Source of the DNA: Chrysochromulina parva
Taxonomy: Eukaryota; Haptophyta; Prymnesiales; Chrysochromulinaceae
Reading direction: 5' to 3'
NCBI GenBank assembly: GCA_002887195.1
Contig: PJAB01000568.1
Span: 1 to 23,694, forward strand
Length of the DNA stretch: 23,694 nucleotides
This document shows, one piece after another, positions 9,009 to 18,333 of this stretch. A program made the position numbers and the translations under genes. The notes under the pieces are model-generated. The model was not told the DNA's origin and made no database searches. It saw only the letters and a program-made list of their open reading frames with translations. Within the stretch, counting starts at the first letter, position 1. Every line of letters starts with the position of its first letter.

Positions 9009-9782
9009 ATGAGAGTTGTTTTCTTCGTGCTCATCTCACTTGCCGCGACTGCTCCTACGTATATCGGGTGCAAATCCGTGCGTCAACACGCATTCGGTAC
9101 GCCAACAGTCACATGCAGCCGCTCTCGCCTCTTAAGCCATCCACGGCTCGACGAGCAGCGAACGCCCGGGCTCGGCGGAAGGGTGCCATCCCAGCGGCCG
9201 TCGCCTCCACCGTTTGACGACGACATGCTCAGCAGATCATCGGTCCTCGATACGTCACGGCGCCCGCGCGGTGCCCGCACGCGCATCTCGAGCACCGATG
9301 CCGGGTCGCTCGTCATCGACGTGCCAGCCGCCGGACTCAGCACCAGCACACTCTTCGGTGGTGCCTTCACAGCTGCGTGGTTCTCGGCCATTGTGCCGGC
9401 GACCTTCAGTGCTGGCGCGCCACTCCTCTTCATGGCACCATTTTGGCTCGCCGGCGGCCTCGTGGCCAAGCAGTCCCTCTTCGATCCCGCCAAGGCGACG
9501 AGCCTCACCGTGGGTGAGTTTGCGTGGGAAGTGACCCAATCAGTAGCTGGGCTCGTGAAAGTCGCGAGTGATGGTGGGCCGACGAGCGAGCTGGACGGTG
9601 CATCGGTCGACGTATCTGCCTTCGTGAACGGCGTGCCGGTGTACGTCTGTAGGTTGGTGGCCGGTGCCGATGAGTGGACCATCGGCGAGGGCTTGCCCGA
9701 GGCCGAATTACAGTGGATCGCGCTGGAGGTGAATGCGCATTTGGCGGCGCTCAAGGGTGGCGCAGCGGTAGAGCGATGGTAG
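9009..9782 (+). CDS. Probable plastid-targeted membrane protein, function unknown
   Basis: A 257-residue protein. I chose the ATG at 9009, although the frame is open further upstream, because it starts a good signal peptide (MRVVFFVLISLAATAPTYIG). This is followed by an Ala-Phe pair (QHAFGTP) and a stretch to about residue 95 that is rich in Arg, Ser and Pro and poor in acidic residues. That matches the bipartite signal-plus-transit leader of secondary-plastid algae. The mature part starts near SLVIDVPAAGLS and has two hydrophobic segments, about residues 114-132 and 136-155 (LFMAPFWLAGGLVAKQSLF). A soluble C-terminal domain of about 100 residues follows. The LVIDVPAAG plus two-helix PFW arrangement reminds me of small conserved membrane proteins of cyanobacteria and plastids without assigned function; I cannot name a family. 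Confidence 0.7.
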   Translation: MRVVFFVLISLAATAPTYIGCKSVRQHAFGTPTVTCSRSRLLSHPRLDEQRTPGLGGRVPSQRPSPPPFDDDMLSRSSVLDTSRRPRGARTRISSTDAGSLVIDVPAAGLSTSTLFGGAFTAAWFSAIVPATFSAGAPLLFMAPFWLAGGLVAKQSLFDPAKATSLTVGEFAWEVTQSVAGLVKVASDGGPTSELDGASVDVSAFVNGVPVYVCRLVAGADEWTIGEGLPEAELQWIALEVNAHLAALKGGAAVERW

Positions 9783-9945
9783 AGGGACGTGGAAATCCAG
9801 GGCCCTTTACACGCGCGACTTGACCGTGTAATACATATTTCGAAGATGTTATACTATTAGCGAGTTAGGCTACAGGGCTACACAGCTCACCGAGGTGGAG
9901 CGACCCAGCAACGAGCGCGACCTGGTGGTGGCGCGAGGGATCACC

Positions 9946-10399
9946 TCAGTAGATATGGACGATCTGTGCGGCACACGACGGGAAAGAGTGCGCGATCGCG
10001 ACGGAGCGAGTGAGCAAGAGCGGAGCCAGAATAGCAGGATGGGCGGGGGCAGCGATGTGTACGGAGGCACGTGCTGGGGCTCACATCGTAGAACAGCGTC
10101 CAAAAGAGGACGTAGGACATTCCAGCCTGACTGATGCCCTCGGACCAGATGTCGTTCGGGTTCTTGAAGTAGGGTCGTGGGTTGCAGCCGACCGAGAGGT
10201 ACAGGCCGACCGAGAGGAGCAATGTGCTCCCGAAGAAGGCAAGGAAACCGAGGATGCCGGTGAGCCCGAGGATGCCTGACGCCATGCCGGAGACGATGGC
10301 GACGAAGACCCGGCAAAAGTTGATTTGACGCATGTTGTACCCTATCCGGTCCATGGCGTAGATCTCTGAGAAGTCGACGTTATCGGCGCCGGGCTCCAT
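9946..10399 (-). CDS. EMC6: EMC6, ER membrane protein complex subunit 6 (two exons)
   Basis: A subunit of the ER membrane protein complex, which inserts tail-anchored and multi-pass proteins. Exon 1 (10085-10399) gives 105 residues from the ATG at 10399. It has the family core SGMASGILGLTGILGF and YVLFWTLFYD, compared with SGATAGILGLTGLYGF and YVLFWTFLYG in human EMC6. Left unspliced, the frame would run on into unrelated sequence. A GTGAGC donor directly after FYD and a CACAG acceptor remove 121 nt and join an 18-nt last exon (9946-9963) encoding IVHIY and a stop, matching the MVHVY end of the human protein. The spliced product is 110 residues, the same length as human EMC6, with three predicted membrane helices. 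The combination of length, core and C-terminus makes this a firm call. Confidence 0.95.
9964..10084 (-). other. EMC6 intron (121 nt, phase 0)
   Basis: The donor is GAT|GTGAGC and the acceptor is CGCACAG|ATCGTC, with a pyrimidine-rich stretch (CTCTTTCCCGTC) upstream of the acceptor. Removal restores the conserved EMC6 C-terminus. Confidence 0.9.
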
Positions 10400-10669
10400 G
10401 TGGCAGAGCCGGACGCGGAGCGGTCAGGAAAAAAGTTACGTGCCCGAAAGGCGTTCTTTTGTCTCAAGCAGTTCATGTAAGGCAACTTGCAGGCACGGTT
10501 GTCGACGATGTGAGGAGCAAAGTGGCCCATTCGACTTCGGCGTGCCTCGAATGAACGAAACCTACCTGCCGCCAAATCCGCAAGGAAGGAGGCTTCTGCT
10601 GAGCTCCGCCGACCGGCTGCTGGCCGCACGCTCCAAAAGTAGCAGCAAAGGCAGCGCGCTGCAATCGGC
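10400..10669. promoter_or_regulatory. Shared divergent promoter region
   Basis: These 270 bp separate the EMC6 start from the start of the large C2/coiled-coil gene. No TATA or CCAAT box is seen. In-frame stops limit how far either gene could extend into it. Confidence 0.4.
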
Positions 10670-13600
10670 ATGGCGCTCGCCGTCAAGGTAGTCGGCGCAC
10701 TCAACATCGAGGCCTCGTACGAAGCGTTCCACGTCGTCGTGCACCTGCAGGCAGCTGATGGCCGCCACCTCGCCTCGGTGCGCACCGGCAACGCGGCCGA
10801 GGTGGCACCCGGAGCGGGTGCGATGTGGAACGAGGAGCTCGTGCTGCCCATCTCGAACGATGCCGGTTCGGAGGTCGCGAGCGTGCTCTTCGAGCTCCAG
10901 GGCGGCAGTGCCAGGGACTCAGCGGCGCACGGCATCGGCTCAGCAGCCATCGACTGGCCGACCGTGTGTACCAATGCGGTGGGCGACGGCTGGGCGACGG
11001 AGCCACCGCTGCTCGCGGCGCACGGCGTGCCCAATGGCAGCCGGCTCCTCGTGCGCCTGCTCCACGTCGACGCGGCCGCCTCGGCGGCCAAGCTCAAGCA
11101 GCTCAAGGCTCAAGTGTCCGAGGCCATCTCGGTGACGGGACGCGAGCGCCAGGCGCTGCTGTCTGCGGCGACGGAGCACACGCGGCAACTCAGCTCGACG
11201 CGCACGCAGCTCACGCTCAAGCTGCGCACCGTCTCGCAGAAGGCCACCGAGAAGGAGGTCGGAGACTTTCGCGCCGCGCTCGAGTCGCGTCTACAGGCGG
11301 CGCGTTCGGGACGCGACGCCGCCCTGGTGAACTTCAATGTGCTGCACCAGCAGGCGCTGAGGAAGGCGATGCCGCGAGTGCACGAGCGGCTCAATCGAGA
11401 GGCGCGCCAGCAGAGGGAGGCCATTGGGCGCGTGGGCGGCAAGGCGCGCGAAACGGAGGCTAAGATGAGAGCCGAGCGACGTCAGCAGTGGCAGGTGAGA
11501 TGGCCTCTGAGGGCCTCTGAGGACCTCTGATGACCTCTGAGGACCAGATCTGATGACCAGACCTCTCCTGAGTGCGTCTCGGAGTGCGCGCGCCTTGGAG
11601 CGCCGAGTACCCCTTTCCTGACGCCGCGTCCCGTCGCCGGTCGCAGGTGACAATTGTCAACGAGCGCGAACGTTCGTTACTCGCTGCCAGCCAGAAGGCA
11701 GCGCGCGCTGCGCACCGCCTGCAGGTGGCCTTCAAGCGAGCGGCAGCCCATGAGGGGTCGACCCTCGGACGTAGGCTACGTCGGATCGGGCTGGACGCCG
11801 AGGAGGCGGCCACAAAGGAATGCGCGGCGCTCCAGCCTGCAGGGGACCTGCTGGCGAAGCAGATAGGTCGAGGTCGCGCGGAGATCGACGCTGAGGCGGC
11901 GGAGGCGGTGAGTGCAGTGCGCCTCGAGGTGAATCGATTGGCCGCCGAGTGGTCGAATAGCCTGGCGGCCAGCTCGCGGGGGGCGCGCGAGGTGCAAGCG
12001 CACACGCTCCTAGAGCACCAGCAGGCCCACCGTGAGGCACGCGCCGCGCGCCGCGTCGTCGACAACTCGGCCGAGCAGACGAGGCGCGTCGCGATCTCGT
12101 CTCGCGAGAGCTCCCTCACCCAGCTCACGACCAATCTCGAGAAGGAGATTGAGGGCCTCGCTGGCTGGCTGGCGAAGCGCATCGAGGCGGCGAACGCGGC
12201 GGCGCAGGCGGCCCCCGCAGCGGGGGCCTTGTCGGCGCCGGTGGATTTGTCAGTGGCGGCGACGCGCTTCGAGGGCGAGGTGAGTGATTTGCGTGGCCGG
12301 ATCGAGGCACAGCGCGTCAAGATGGGCGAGCTGCACACGCAGCTCTTCGTGGCGCGTGCCAAAGGCACGGCCACCCGCCAGGTGGCGGAGGTGATGAGGG
12401 CCGTCGAAGACCGGTGCGAGGAGATGATGGCGAGCGCCGCCGCTGTAGGGGATGATGCGGCGGGGAGCTTGCGCTGCGCGCTGGAGGGTCTGCTCGCCGA
12501 GGTTGGCCGCCAACACGACGCGTCGCTCGCGCAGACTGCCGTGGATGCGGACGCGTACGAGCGGGCGCTCGTCGCGCCGTCGGTGCGCGACGCGCCCAAG
12601 CACGAGGAGCTGCTTCGTCAGCTCGAGCATGAGCTCAGCCTGCAGATGCAGCTCTCGCTCTCCCGCCCAAACGAGTGGTTTGAACTGCTCGGGCGCAAGC
12701 TCAAACTCGACGAGCATGAGGTGGCCGAGTGGCGGGAGCGCGCCGCCGTGGGCACCGCGCGCCACACGGAAGAGCTCTCTGCGCTTGAGGCGCGAGCGGC
12801 GGAGGAGGTGGCGGCGGAGGAGGGGCTACAGGCAGCGCGCGAGGGCGCACTCATTGCAGACGCTTCGGCAGCGGTCCACCGGATGGCGCACGAGCGGCGC
12901 GAGCGCCTGCGGGAGCTCCCGATGCCCGAGCTCGTGTCCGTCATCCGAGAGGCCGTCGAGAAGACAGCGAGGAGCGGCGAGACGATGGCGCTCGAGCGCC
13001 GGCGCGCCGCGTTTGAACGGCTCGACCTTTCCCGCCCAAAGCTGCCTGCGCCGGCGATTGTAGGCGCACGGCCCAAGGGCAGTGGCGGCGGTGCGGCGGC
13101 GCACGCGCAGGGCGAAAGCTTGGACGGCCGCCGCCACCCATCGCGCCGTACCGGTACGGCGGACGTCGCCGCAGACGAGGCCGAGGGTTTCGTCACCGGC
13201 GCCGAGTCGGAGCTTCTCTTGAGGCTCCGCGAGACTTTCCATCAGTTGGCGGCGGAGGCGACGGCGACGCAGCCGTACGCGGCGGCCGCGAGCTCGCTGC
13301 AGCTCGACTGGGCCGAGGAGGCGGCCGAAGGGAAGCACGGGCTGCCGGCCCTCGAGACGCGCCAGCTGCGCGATCTCGAGGCGGAGCTCGCTACCAGTCT
13401 GCGCGAGACCATTCGAGAGGAGCACCTCGAGTTCGCCGCCAAGGTCAAGGCCCTCGCTGAGGAGCGCGAGGAGCTTCGCGCGGCCGCGAGCGCCGCGCCG
13501 CCGCAGTCGCCCACGAAAGCGCTCGATTCGGCGCCTCCAGTGCGCAAGGCAGAGGCGCGTGTAACGGCCGCCCGCGCGGAGCTCGCGCCTATCACAGCTT

Positions 13601-15162
13601 CTGAGCTCAACCGGAGCTTGGGTTCGCCCACGAGAGCGCTCGTCAGCGCCAATGCGCCCAAGCGGCGCGCGTTTGACGAAGCCCTCGAGGAGCAGCGTCG
13701 AATAGATCGGGAGGCCGTGCGCGCGCTGATCGCGGAGCGTGAGGACGGGGCAGCGGCGAGCGGCGCGCTGCGCGCCACGGCGCTCGAGGCGCGCACGGAC
13801 GCAGCGAGATCTGAGCTCGATAAGGGCAATCGTGAGTTCAGCGCCAAGCTCGACGAGAAGATCACTGCGGCGCGGCTGCGGCTCGAGCCGGCGCGTAAGC
13901 GGCTCGCCGCCTCGAAGCGCTCATGTGCGGCGGAGCTGCTCGCCGGGCTGGTGGAGGAGTCCGAGGAGGCGTCCTTGGGTCTCGTCAGATACAATCTCAA
14001 GGCCAAGGAGGCCAAGGAGGCGGCGTGGGCTCGGCGGGTGGAGGCGCTCGTGAGAGCGCACGAGGGCGAGGCGGCCGAGCTCGCCGCAACCCGCGCGAGC
14101 TTGCTCGAGCATCACTCGCACCAGGGCGGTTGGGCCGGCGGCTTCGTGCCTACCCTCGTGGCCGTCGGGGCGCTGGGTGAGCCGCCAGCGCCGCCGCCGC
14201 CCTTCCCGCCATCCAAGCCCGCGCGCGAGATCACCGACGAGCTCCGAGATCTCAATCTCCCCGAGGGGATCGACGAACCCCGACTCCCGCGGTTGAGCTC
14301 CAACCCTCTGCCCACCGCCTCGGCGCGCGCGCGGGCGGCGTTTGTGGAGCGGCCGCTGCTCCTGAGCGCGCTCGCGCCGCGCTCGATCCCGGCGGCCAAA
14401 CCGCGCCCGCCCGCGCCTCTCGAGCCGGTGGACGTGAACGCGGTGCTCGAGGAGCTCGGCACGGCGCTCCAACTCGACGGCAGCGACAAGGGCGGCGGCG
14501 CTCACGGCGGCGCGTGGGTGTGGGAGCGTGCGTCGCTGGAGCGCGCGCGAGCGCTGCATGCGCCTCTCTCCCGCGCGCGTGCGCCCCGTGCGCCGTCGCT
14601 CCCGCCTGAGGAGGACCTCTCGCCCGAGGCGCTCCGCGCAGCGGCTGTCAAGGCCGCGACGACGGCCGAGGGCGAGACGGAGGATGCGAAGCTCGCGCGC
14701 GAGAAGGCGCAGCTCGAGCGGCACGTGGAGCAGCGCGCTGCCCAGAAGCGTGCCCTCGAGGCCCAGGCGGCGGAGCGCGTCAAGGCTCAGCGGTTCGCGC
14801 AGCTCGCGGCGGCGCGTGAGCGTGCGGAGGCGGAGCTCACACAGGCCCAGCAGGCTTTCGAGCGCGAGGAGTACAGCATGCAGGAGCTGACGGCCCAGGC
14901 CAAAGCGATGGCGGTCGCGCGGATACAGGACCGAATGCGCGCCGAGGCGGCCGCCAATGGCGGCGTGGCCGCGCGCATCTGGTCCGAGGCGCTGTTGCGT
15001 CGCCAGTCCGAGGAGGCGAGGAGCCACGCGCGACGGCTCCGGCACGAGGCCCACGCGGCGGCGAGCAGCACGCTCGGCGAGCGCGGCGAGGCGTCCAAGG
15101 AGCAGCTCGCGAGTATGCGCGAGCTCATGGCCACGCTGAGCGCCGTCGCCGAGGAGCACTAG
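10670..15162 (+). CDS. Large C2-domain coiled-coil protein (two exons)
   Basis: The join 10670-11494 plus 11647-15162 encodes 1446 residues. Residues 1 to about 135 look like a C2 fold (LAVKVVGALNIEASYEAF, a WNEELVLPI strand, then VASVLFELQGG and RLLVRLLHVD). The loops lack the usual Asp cluster, so membrane or calcium binding is doubtful. From about residue 140 the protein is almost continuous charged coiled coil rich in Ala, Arg, Glu and Leu. A Pro-rich break is encoded at about 14180-14430. A second very regular Glu/Arg/Ala coiled coil runs to the C-terminus (QLASMRELMATLSAVAEEH). N-terminal C2 plus long coiled coil occurs in centriolar and ciliary scaffold proteins, so that role is plausible but unproven. 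I do not recognise a specific family. The long frames on the opposite strand are shadows of its Arg/Ala/Glu codon bias. Confidence 0.85.
11495..11646 (+). other. Intron of the C2/coiled-coil gene (152 nt, phase 0)
   Basis: The donor is GGCAG|GTGAGA and the acceptor is TCGCAG|GTGACA. Without splicing the first exon frame stops 11 codons into the intron. The 8-mer GCAGGTGA occurs at both boundaries. The first 47 bases contain a 10-bp tandem repeat (listed separately). Confidence 0.88.
11502..11541 (+). repeat. Four 10-bp repeats inside an intron
   Basis: The units are GGCCTCTGAG, GGCCTCTGAG, GACCTCTGAT and GACCTCTGAG, tandem and uninterrupted, starting seven bases after the 5' splice site. A very similar array opens the intron of the NF-Y fusion gene. 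Confidence 0.9.
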
Positions 15163-15636
15163 AACGTATAGCCGCTGAAGTTCATAAAGTTCAGAGATGG
15201 AGGAGAGCCAGAGGTAGCAAAGGCACAAGGCACCGCATGAGCACCGCAGGCTCGGGGTCCACGCCTGATTGCACCTGATTGCGTCCCTCATCAGGTGTGT
15301 GGGAGGCTCGGGGTCCACGCCTGATTGCCCCACGGAGCGGAGGCAGCGACGGCACTCGGGCGATGACGCCCCGGCACGCCGCGCGGTCCCGGGCGGTCCG
15401 GCGCGGGTGCCTGCGCCGCTTAGGTGCCGCGCTGGGCCTCGGGCGCCGCTCGCGACCCGCGCCGCCGTGTTGCGCCTTCCGGGCTCGCGGTTGGTCGGCC
15501 TGCTGCGCGCGATCCGAGGTCGCGTCGTAATCGGTAATGTGCAGGTAATGAAACCTAAGCTGCAGGATCCACGGTGCTATTTCCGGAGAGGCACACATGC
15601 TCCACGTATACTGATACTGGCAGCATGCGAGTGGCC
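15163..15636. other. Convergent intergenic region with direct repeats
   Basis: These 474 bp between two convergent genes carry both 3' UTRs. They contain a perfect 25-bp direct repeat flanking a hairpin (listed separately). No gene or RNA gene is recognised. Confidence 0.55.
15248..15328. repeat. Perfect 25-bp direct repeat flanking a hairpin
   Basis: The 25-mer that begins AGGCTCGGGG and ends GCCTGATTGC occurs at 15248-15272 and again, without mismatch, at 15304-15328. Between the copies is an 8-bp inverted repeat, CACCTGAT (15272-15279) and ATCAGGTG (15290-15297), with a 10-base loop. It could be a small miniature element, a duplication scar or a 3'-end structure. Confidence 0.85.
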
Positions 15637-16263
15637 TCAGGCTATCCTCCGAGGTATGCTGCGGTACCGAGAGCCAAACGGTCTGTAATCCACGTCCGGA
15701 CTTCTCCTCGGCCCCGTCGCGGCCCCGATCTTCTCGTCGCTCGAGTCCGAGCCCGAATCATCCGAGTCCAAACGGTCGAGCTTTTCGAGCGTGCCGCGCA
15801 TTCTGGAGATCATGAAGTTGAGCGGCGCGCCGCTGCCCGGCCCTACGTGCGGCCCTACGAGCGAGTTCTGAGCCAGACGGGCTCCGGTCGCAAACACCGC
15901 CTGCTGATCGGGACGCACGTATCGCAGGATGTGCCGCGGAGGATCGGAGCTTACGGGAATATGGACAATGTGACATTCCGTGCCGACTTGGCGCAGCGAT
16001 GCGGCGAGCTGCGGCTGACGTTGCGTGGCAAGGTAGGCGGGGTCGTTGTAGGGAACCCTCGGCTGCGGAGGCGGCGGTGGCGGCGGCGGCGGCAGCGTCG
16101 GCGGCGACTGCGCTCTTCGGACAAACTCCTGGTCGGTGTCCAGGGTCTCCCACATCGCGGAGGCGCTCACGGACGACGCGCCTTCAGAGGTGGCCCAGCT
16201 CAGTGGACGGTGCATGAGCCCGACTCCTGACGTGAACAACGAAACCGTCTTCCACGCCGGCAT
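15637..16263 (-). CDS. Hypothetical proline-rich protein
   Basis: I do not recognise this 208-residue protein. I chose the ATG at 16263 (MPAWKTVSLFTSGVGLMHRP); it lies 162 bp from the divergent NF-Y fusion gene. An upstream ATG in the same frame would enter the shared promoter. Residues about 55-75 contain SPPTLP and a run of nine Pro, followed by QPRVPYNDPAYLATQRQP. A middle segment (ECHIVHIPVSSDPPRHILRY) may be folded. A Ser/Asp-rich acidic patch (DSDDSGSDSSDE) precedes a basic C-terminus with repeated Tyr/Arg motifs. No signal peptide or membrane helix is seen. The non-random composition and defined promoter position support a real gene, but less firmly than its neighbours. Confidence 0.6.
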   Translation of the reverse strand: MPAWKTVSLFTSGVGLMHRPLSWATSEGASSVSASAMWETLDTDQEFVRRAQSPPTLPPPPPPPPPQPRVPYNDPAYLATQRQPQLAASLRQVGTECHIVHIPVSSDPPRHILRYVRPDQQAVFATGARLAQNSLVGPHVGPGSGAPLNFMISRMRGTLEKLDRLDSDDSGSDSSDEKIGAATGPRRSPDVDYRPFGSRYRSIPRRIA

Positions 16264-16425
16264 CCCGAACTCAAGATGTATAGTGTAGTGTGCTTTCGAA
16301 TGGCTATTCGAATCCAATCTACCTGTAATGTAGTAACTTTCTGTCAAACTTGCGGATTGGTCAGGCGAGTCGGCACGGCACCTCGACAGTCTACACGTGC
16401 ACGCGTGGCACGAACGCGTTTTGCC
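16264..16425. promoter_or_regulatory. Bidirectional promoter with two CCAAT boxes
   Basis: These 162 bp separate the hypothetical proline-rich gene from the NF-Y fusion gene. They contain CCAAT at 16314-16318 and the reverse form ATTGG at 16356-16360, the latter within GGATTGGTCA, close to the NF-Y consensus. The centres are 42 bp apart. None of the other four divergent spacers in the window has a CCAAT box. Confidence 0.55.
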
Positions 16426-18297
16426 ATGGCGCGTGAGCTTCTACAAGTCCGTGCCTCTGATGGCGTAACTATCGACCATCAATCCTCGAGCGTGCCGCTG
16501 TTGCAACTTCGTGAGCCCGTGACGCTGGCGTGCGGGCACAATTTTGAGCTGGCGCTCTTGAAGGCACACTTTCAGGCGGGCGCCCACCAATGTCCGGGCT
16601 GCGGCGCGCTCGTAGGCATCGAGGCGGACGAGCTCAGGATCAACGCCGAAGTCCTGCATTTGATCCTGAAGCTGCGGCCGCCGCCGCCGCCTCCACCGGT
16701 ACCGGGGGCGCAGCCATTGCAGGTGGTGGCGGGGGACTTGGCTGCGGGCACGGGGAGCCCGTCGCGCGCGGACGCTGCGGCTGCGGCAGTTCTCGCCGGT
16801 GTTGCAATGTCGACCGTCGCCTCTGTCGACCGCAGCTCCAACCTTCGCAGCAGCTTCGGAACCGGCGCTGCCGGCGCCACCAGTGCGCCCTCTCTGCCTC
16901 TGGTCGTCAGGGTCGACTCGGGCAGTAACAAGGGCATATCGCCGCTTGCGTCGCGCGTGCGTACCGGCCTCCCAACTTCGTACCCCTTTTGCCGCGACTC
17001 GGCCCAGGTGGAGGCCGTGACGGCGACGTACTTCGCGCGGCAGCTCACGGCGGTCATCGCCCGTAGTCATCAGGGCGAGGCGCTCAGCGAGCTGCCGATC
17101 TCGCTGACGAAACGCGTGATGAAGCAGGATGCGGTCAACATGCATTTGCGTATGGTGAGCGCCGAGGCCGTCGACTTGATGGCCTACGGCAACGAGCTCT
17201 TCATAGGGCTGGTCACCGAACTGGCATGGCATGTGTCCACGTTGCCGGGCAAGCGCGTGACCGTCGACTTACGCGACCTGCAGGTGGGCTGAGTGCCCCT
17301 GAGTGCTTCTGAGCGCCTCTGAGTGCCTCTCTGAGTGCCTCTCTGAGTGCCTCCCATGGTTGACTCTCGCGAGCTTCAGAATGCGGTCAGCTCGACGAGC
17401 AAGCTCGATTTTTTGTACGAATTCTCCCTCCAGAGCGACCTGCGCGCCGCCGAGTCGCCGGACGGTGGGAGGAGCGTCGAAGAGCAGTTGCGAGCGTTCG
17501 ACACGCATGCGAACGCTCGCCAGCTGCCTCGCATCCGCGCGCGACGCGAGGAGAAGGCCCACGCGCTTGCCAGTGGCAAACTTTCCGGACGCTCGCATGC
17601 ATCTCGTCGGCTGCATGCAATGAAACGGCAGCGTGGGCTTGGGGGGCGCTTCCTCGGGCGTGCTGAGGAGGATGCCGTCCAGATGCTCGTTGGGCAGGGG
17701 AGCGATGATGGATCGCTGTCCGCCCTCCGGCGTCTTGACAGCGCTGCAAGCTGCGCGAGTGACGCATCGGCCGCAACGTTGGGCAACGGTGCTCAAGATG
17801 GTTCGTTCACATGCAAGATGGGGGCGCCGTTGCCGGGGGCGACATTGCTGGCCGCCGCCGCCGCTGCCACCTGGACGGTCGCGCCCGGCATGGCGCCCGG
17901 CTCACCAATGACCCTCGGCGTGCCACGCGCCGAGTTGAGCTCGTCGGTACCGGTGCATGCTCAGGCCGTCTCCTCGCTCAAGCGCGACCATGCGCATCTC
18001 TGCCCGACTTGGGAGGGCCGAGAGGGCGCTCGGGACGGCGCTCGGGGCGGCGCTCGGGACTGCGCTCGGGACGGCGCTCGCCCGACTTGGGAGGGCCGAG
18101 AGGGGGAAGGCTCAGGGGCTAGCATGCCTCTGGCTAGCGTGCCTCTGGCTGGTGTTGTGCGCAGCCGTCTGCGTGAGAGCGTGCTGAGCGTCCCGGCGCA
18201 CGACGACGCTGCTCACGACGACGCTGCGCACGAAGTTCTGACGATCCTCTCCCGTGTGTCGAGTGATCCTGGGCCGTCGACGAGCTACGCAACGGCG

Positions 18298-18333
<36 letters not shown>

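Noticed and set aside
9536..9540. CCAAT box within ACCCAATCAG
   Set aside because: It matches the NF-Y consensus but lies inside the coding sequence of the plastid-type membrane protein, so it is probably chance.
13921..15333. 470-residue and other minus-strand frames opposite the coiled-coil gene
   Set aside because: Arg/Leu-rich shadow of Ala/Glu/Arg codons; no domain, and it overlaps a well-supported gene.
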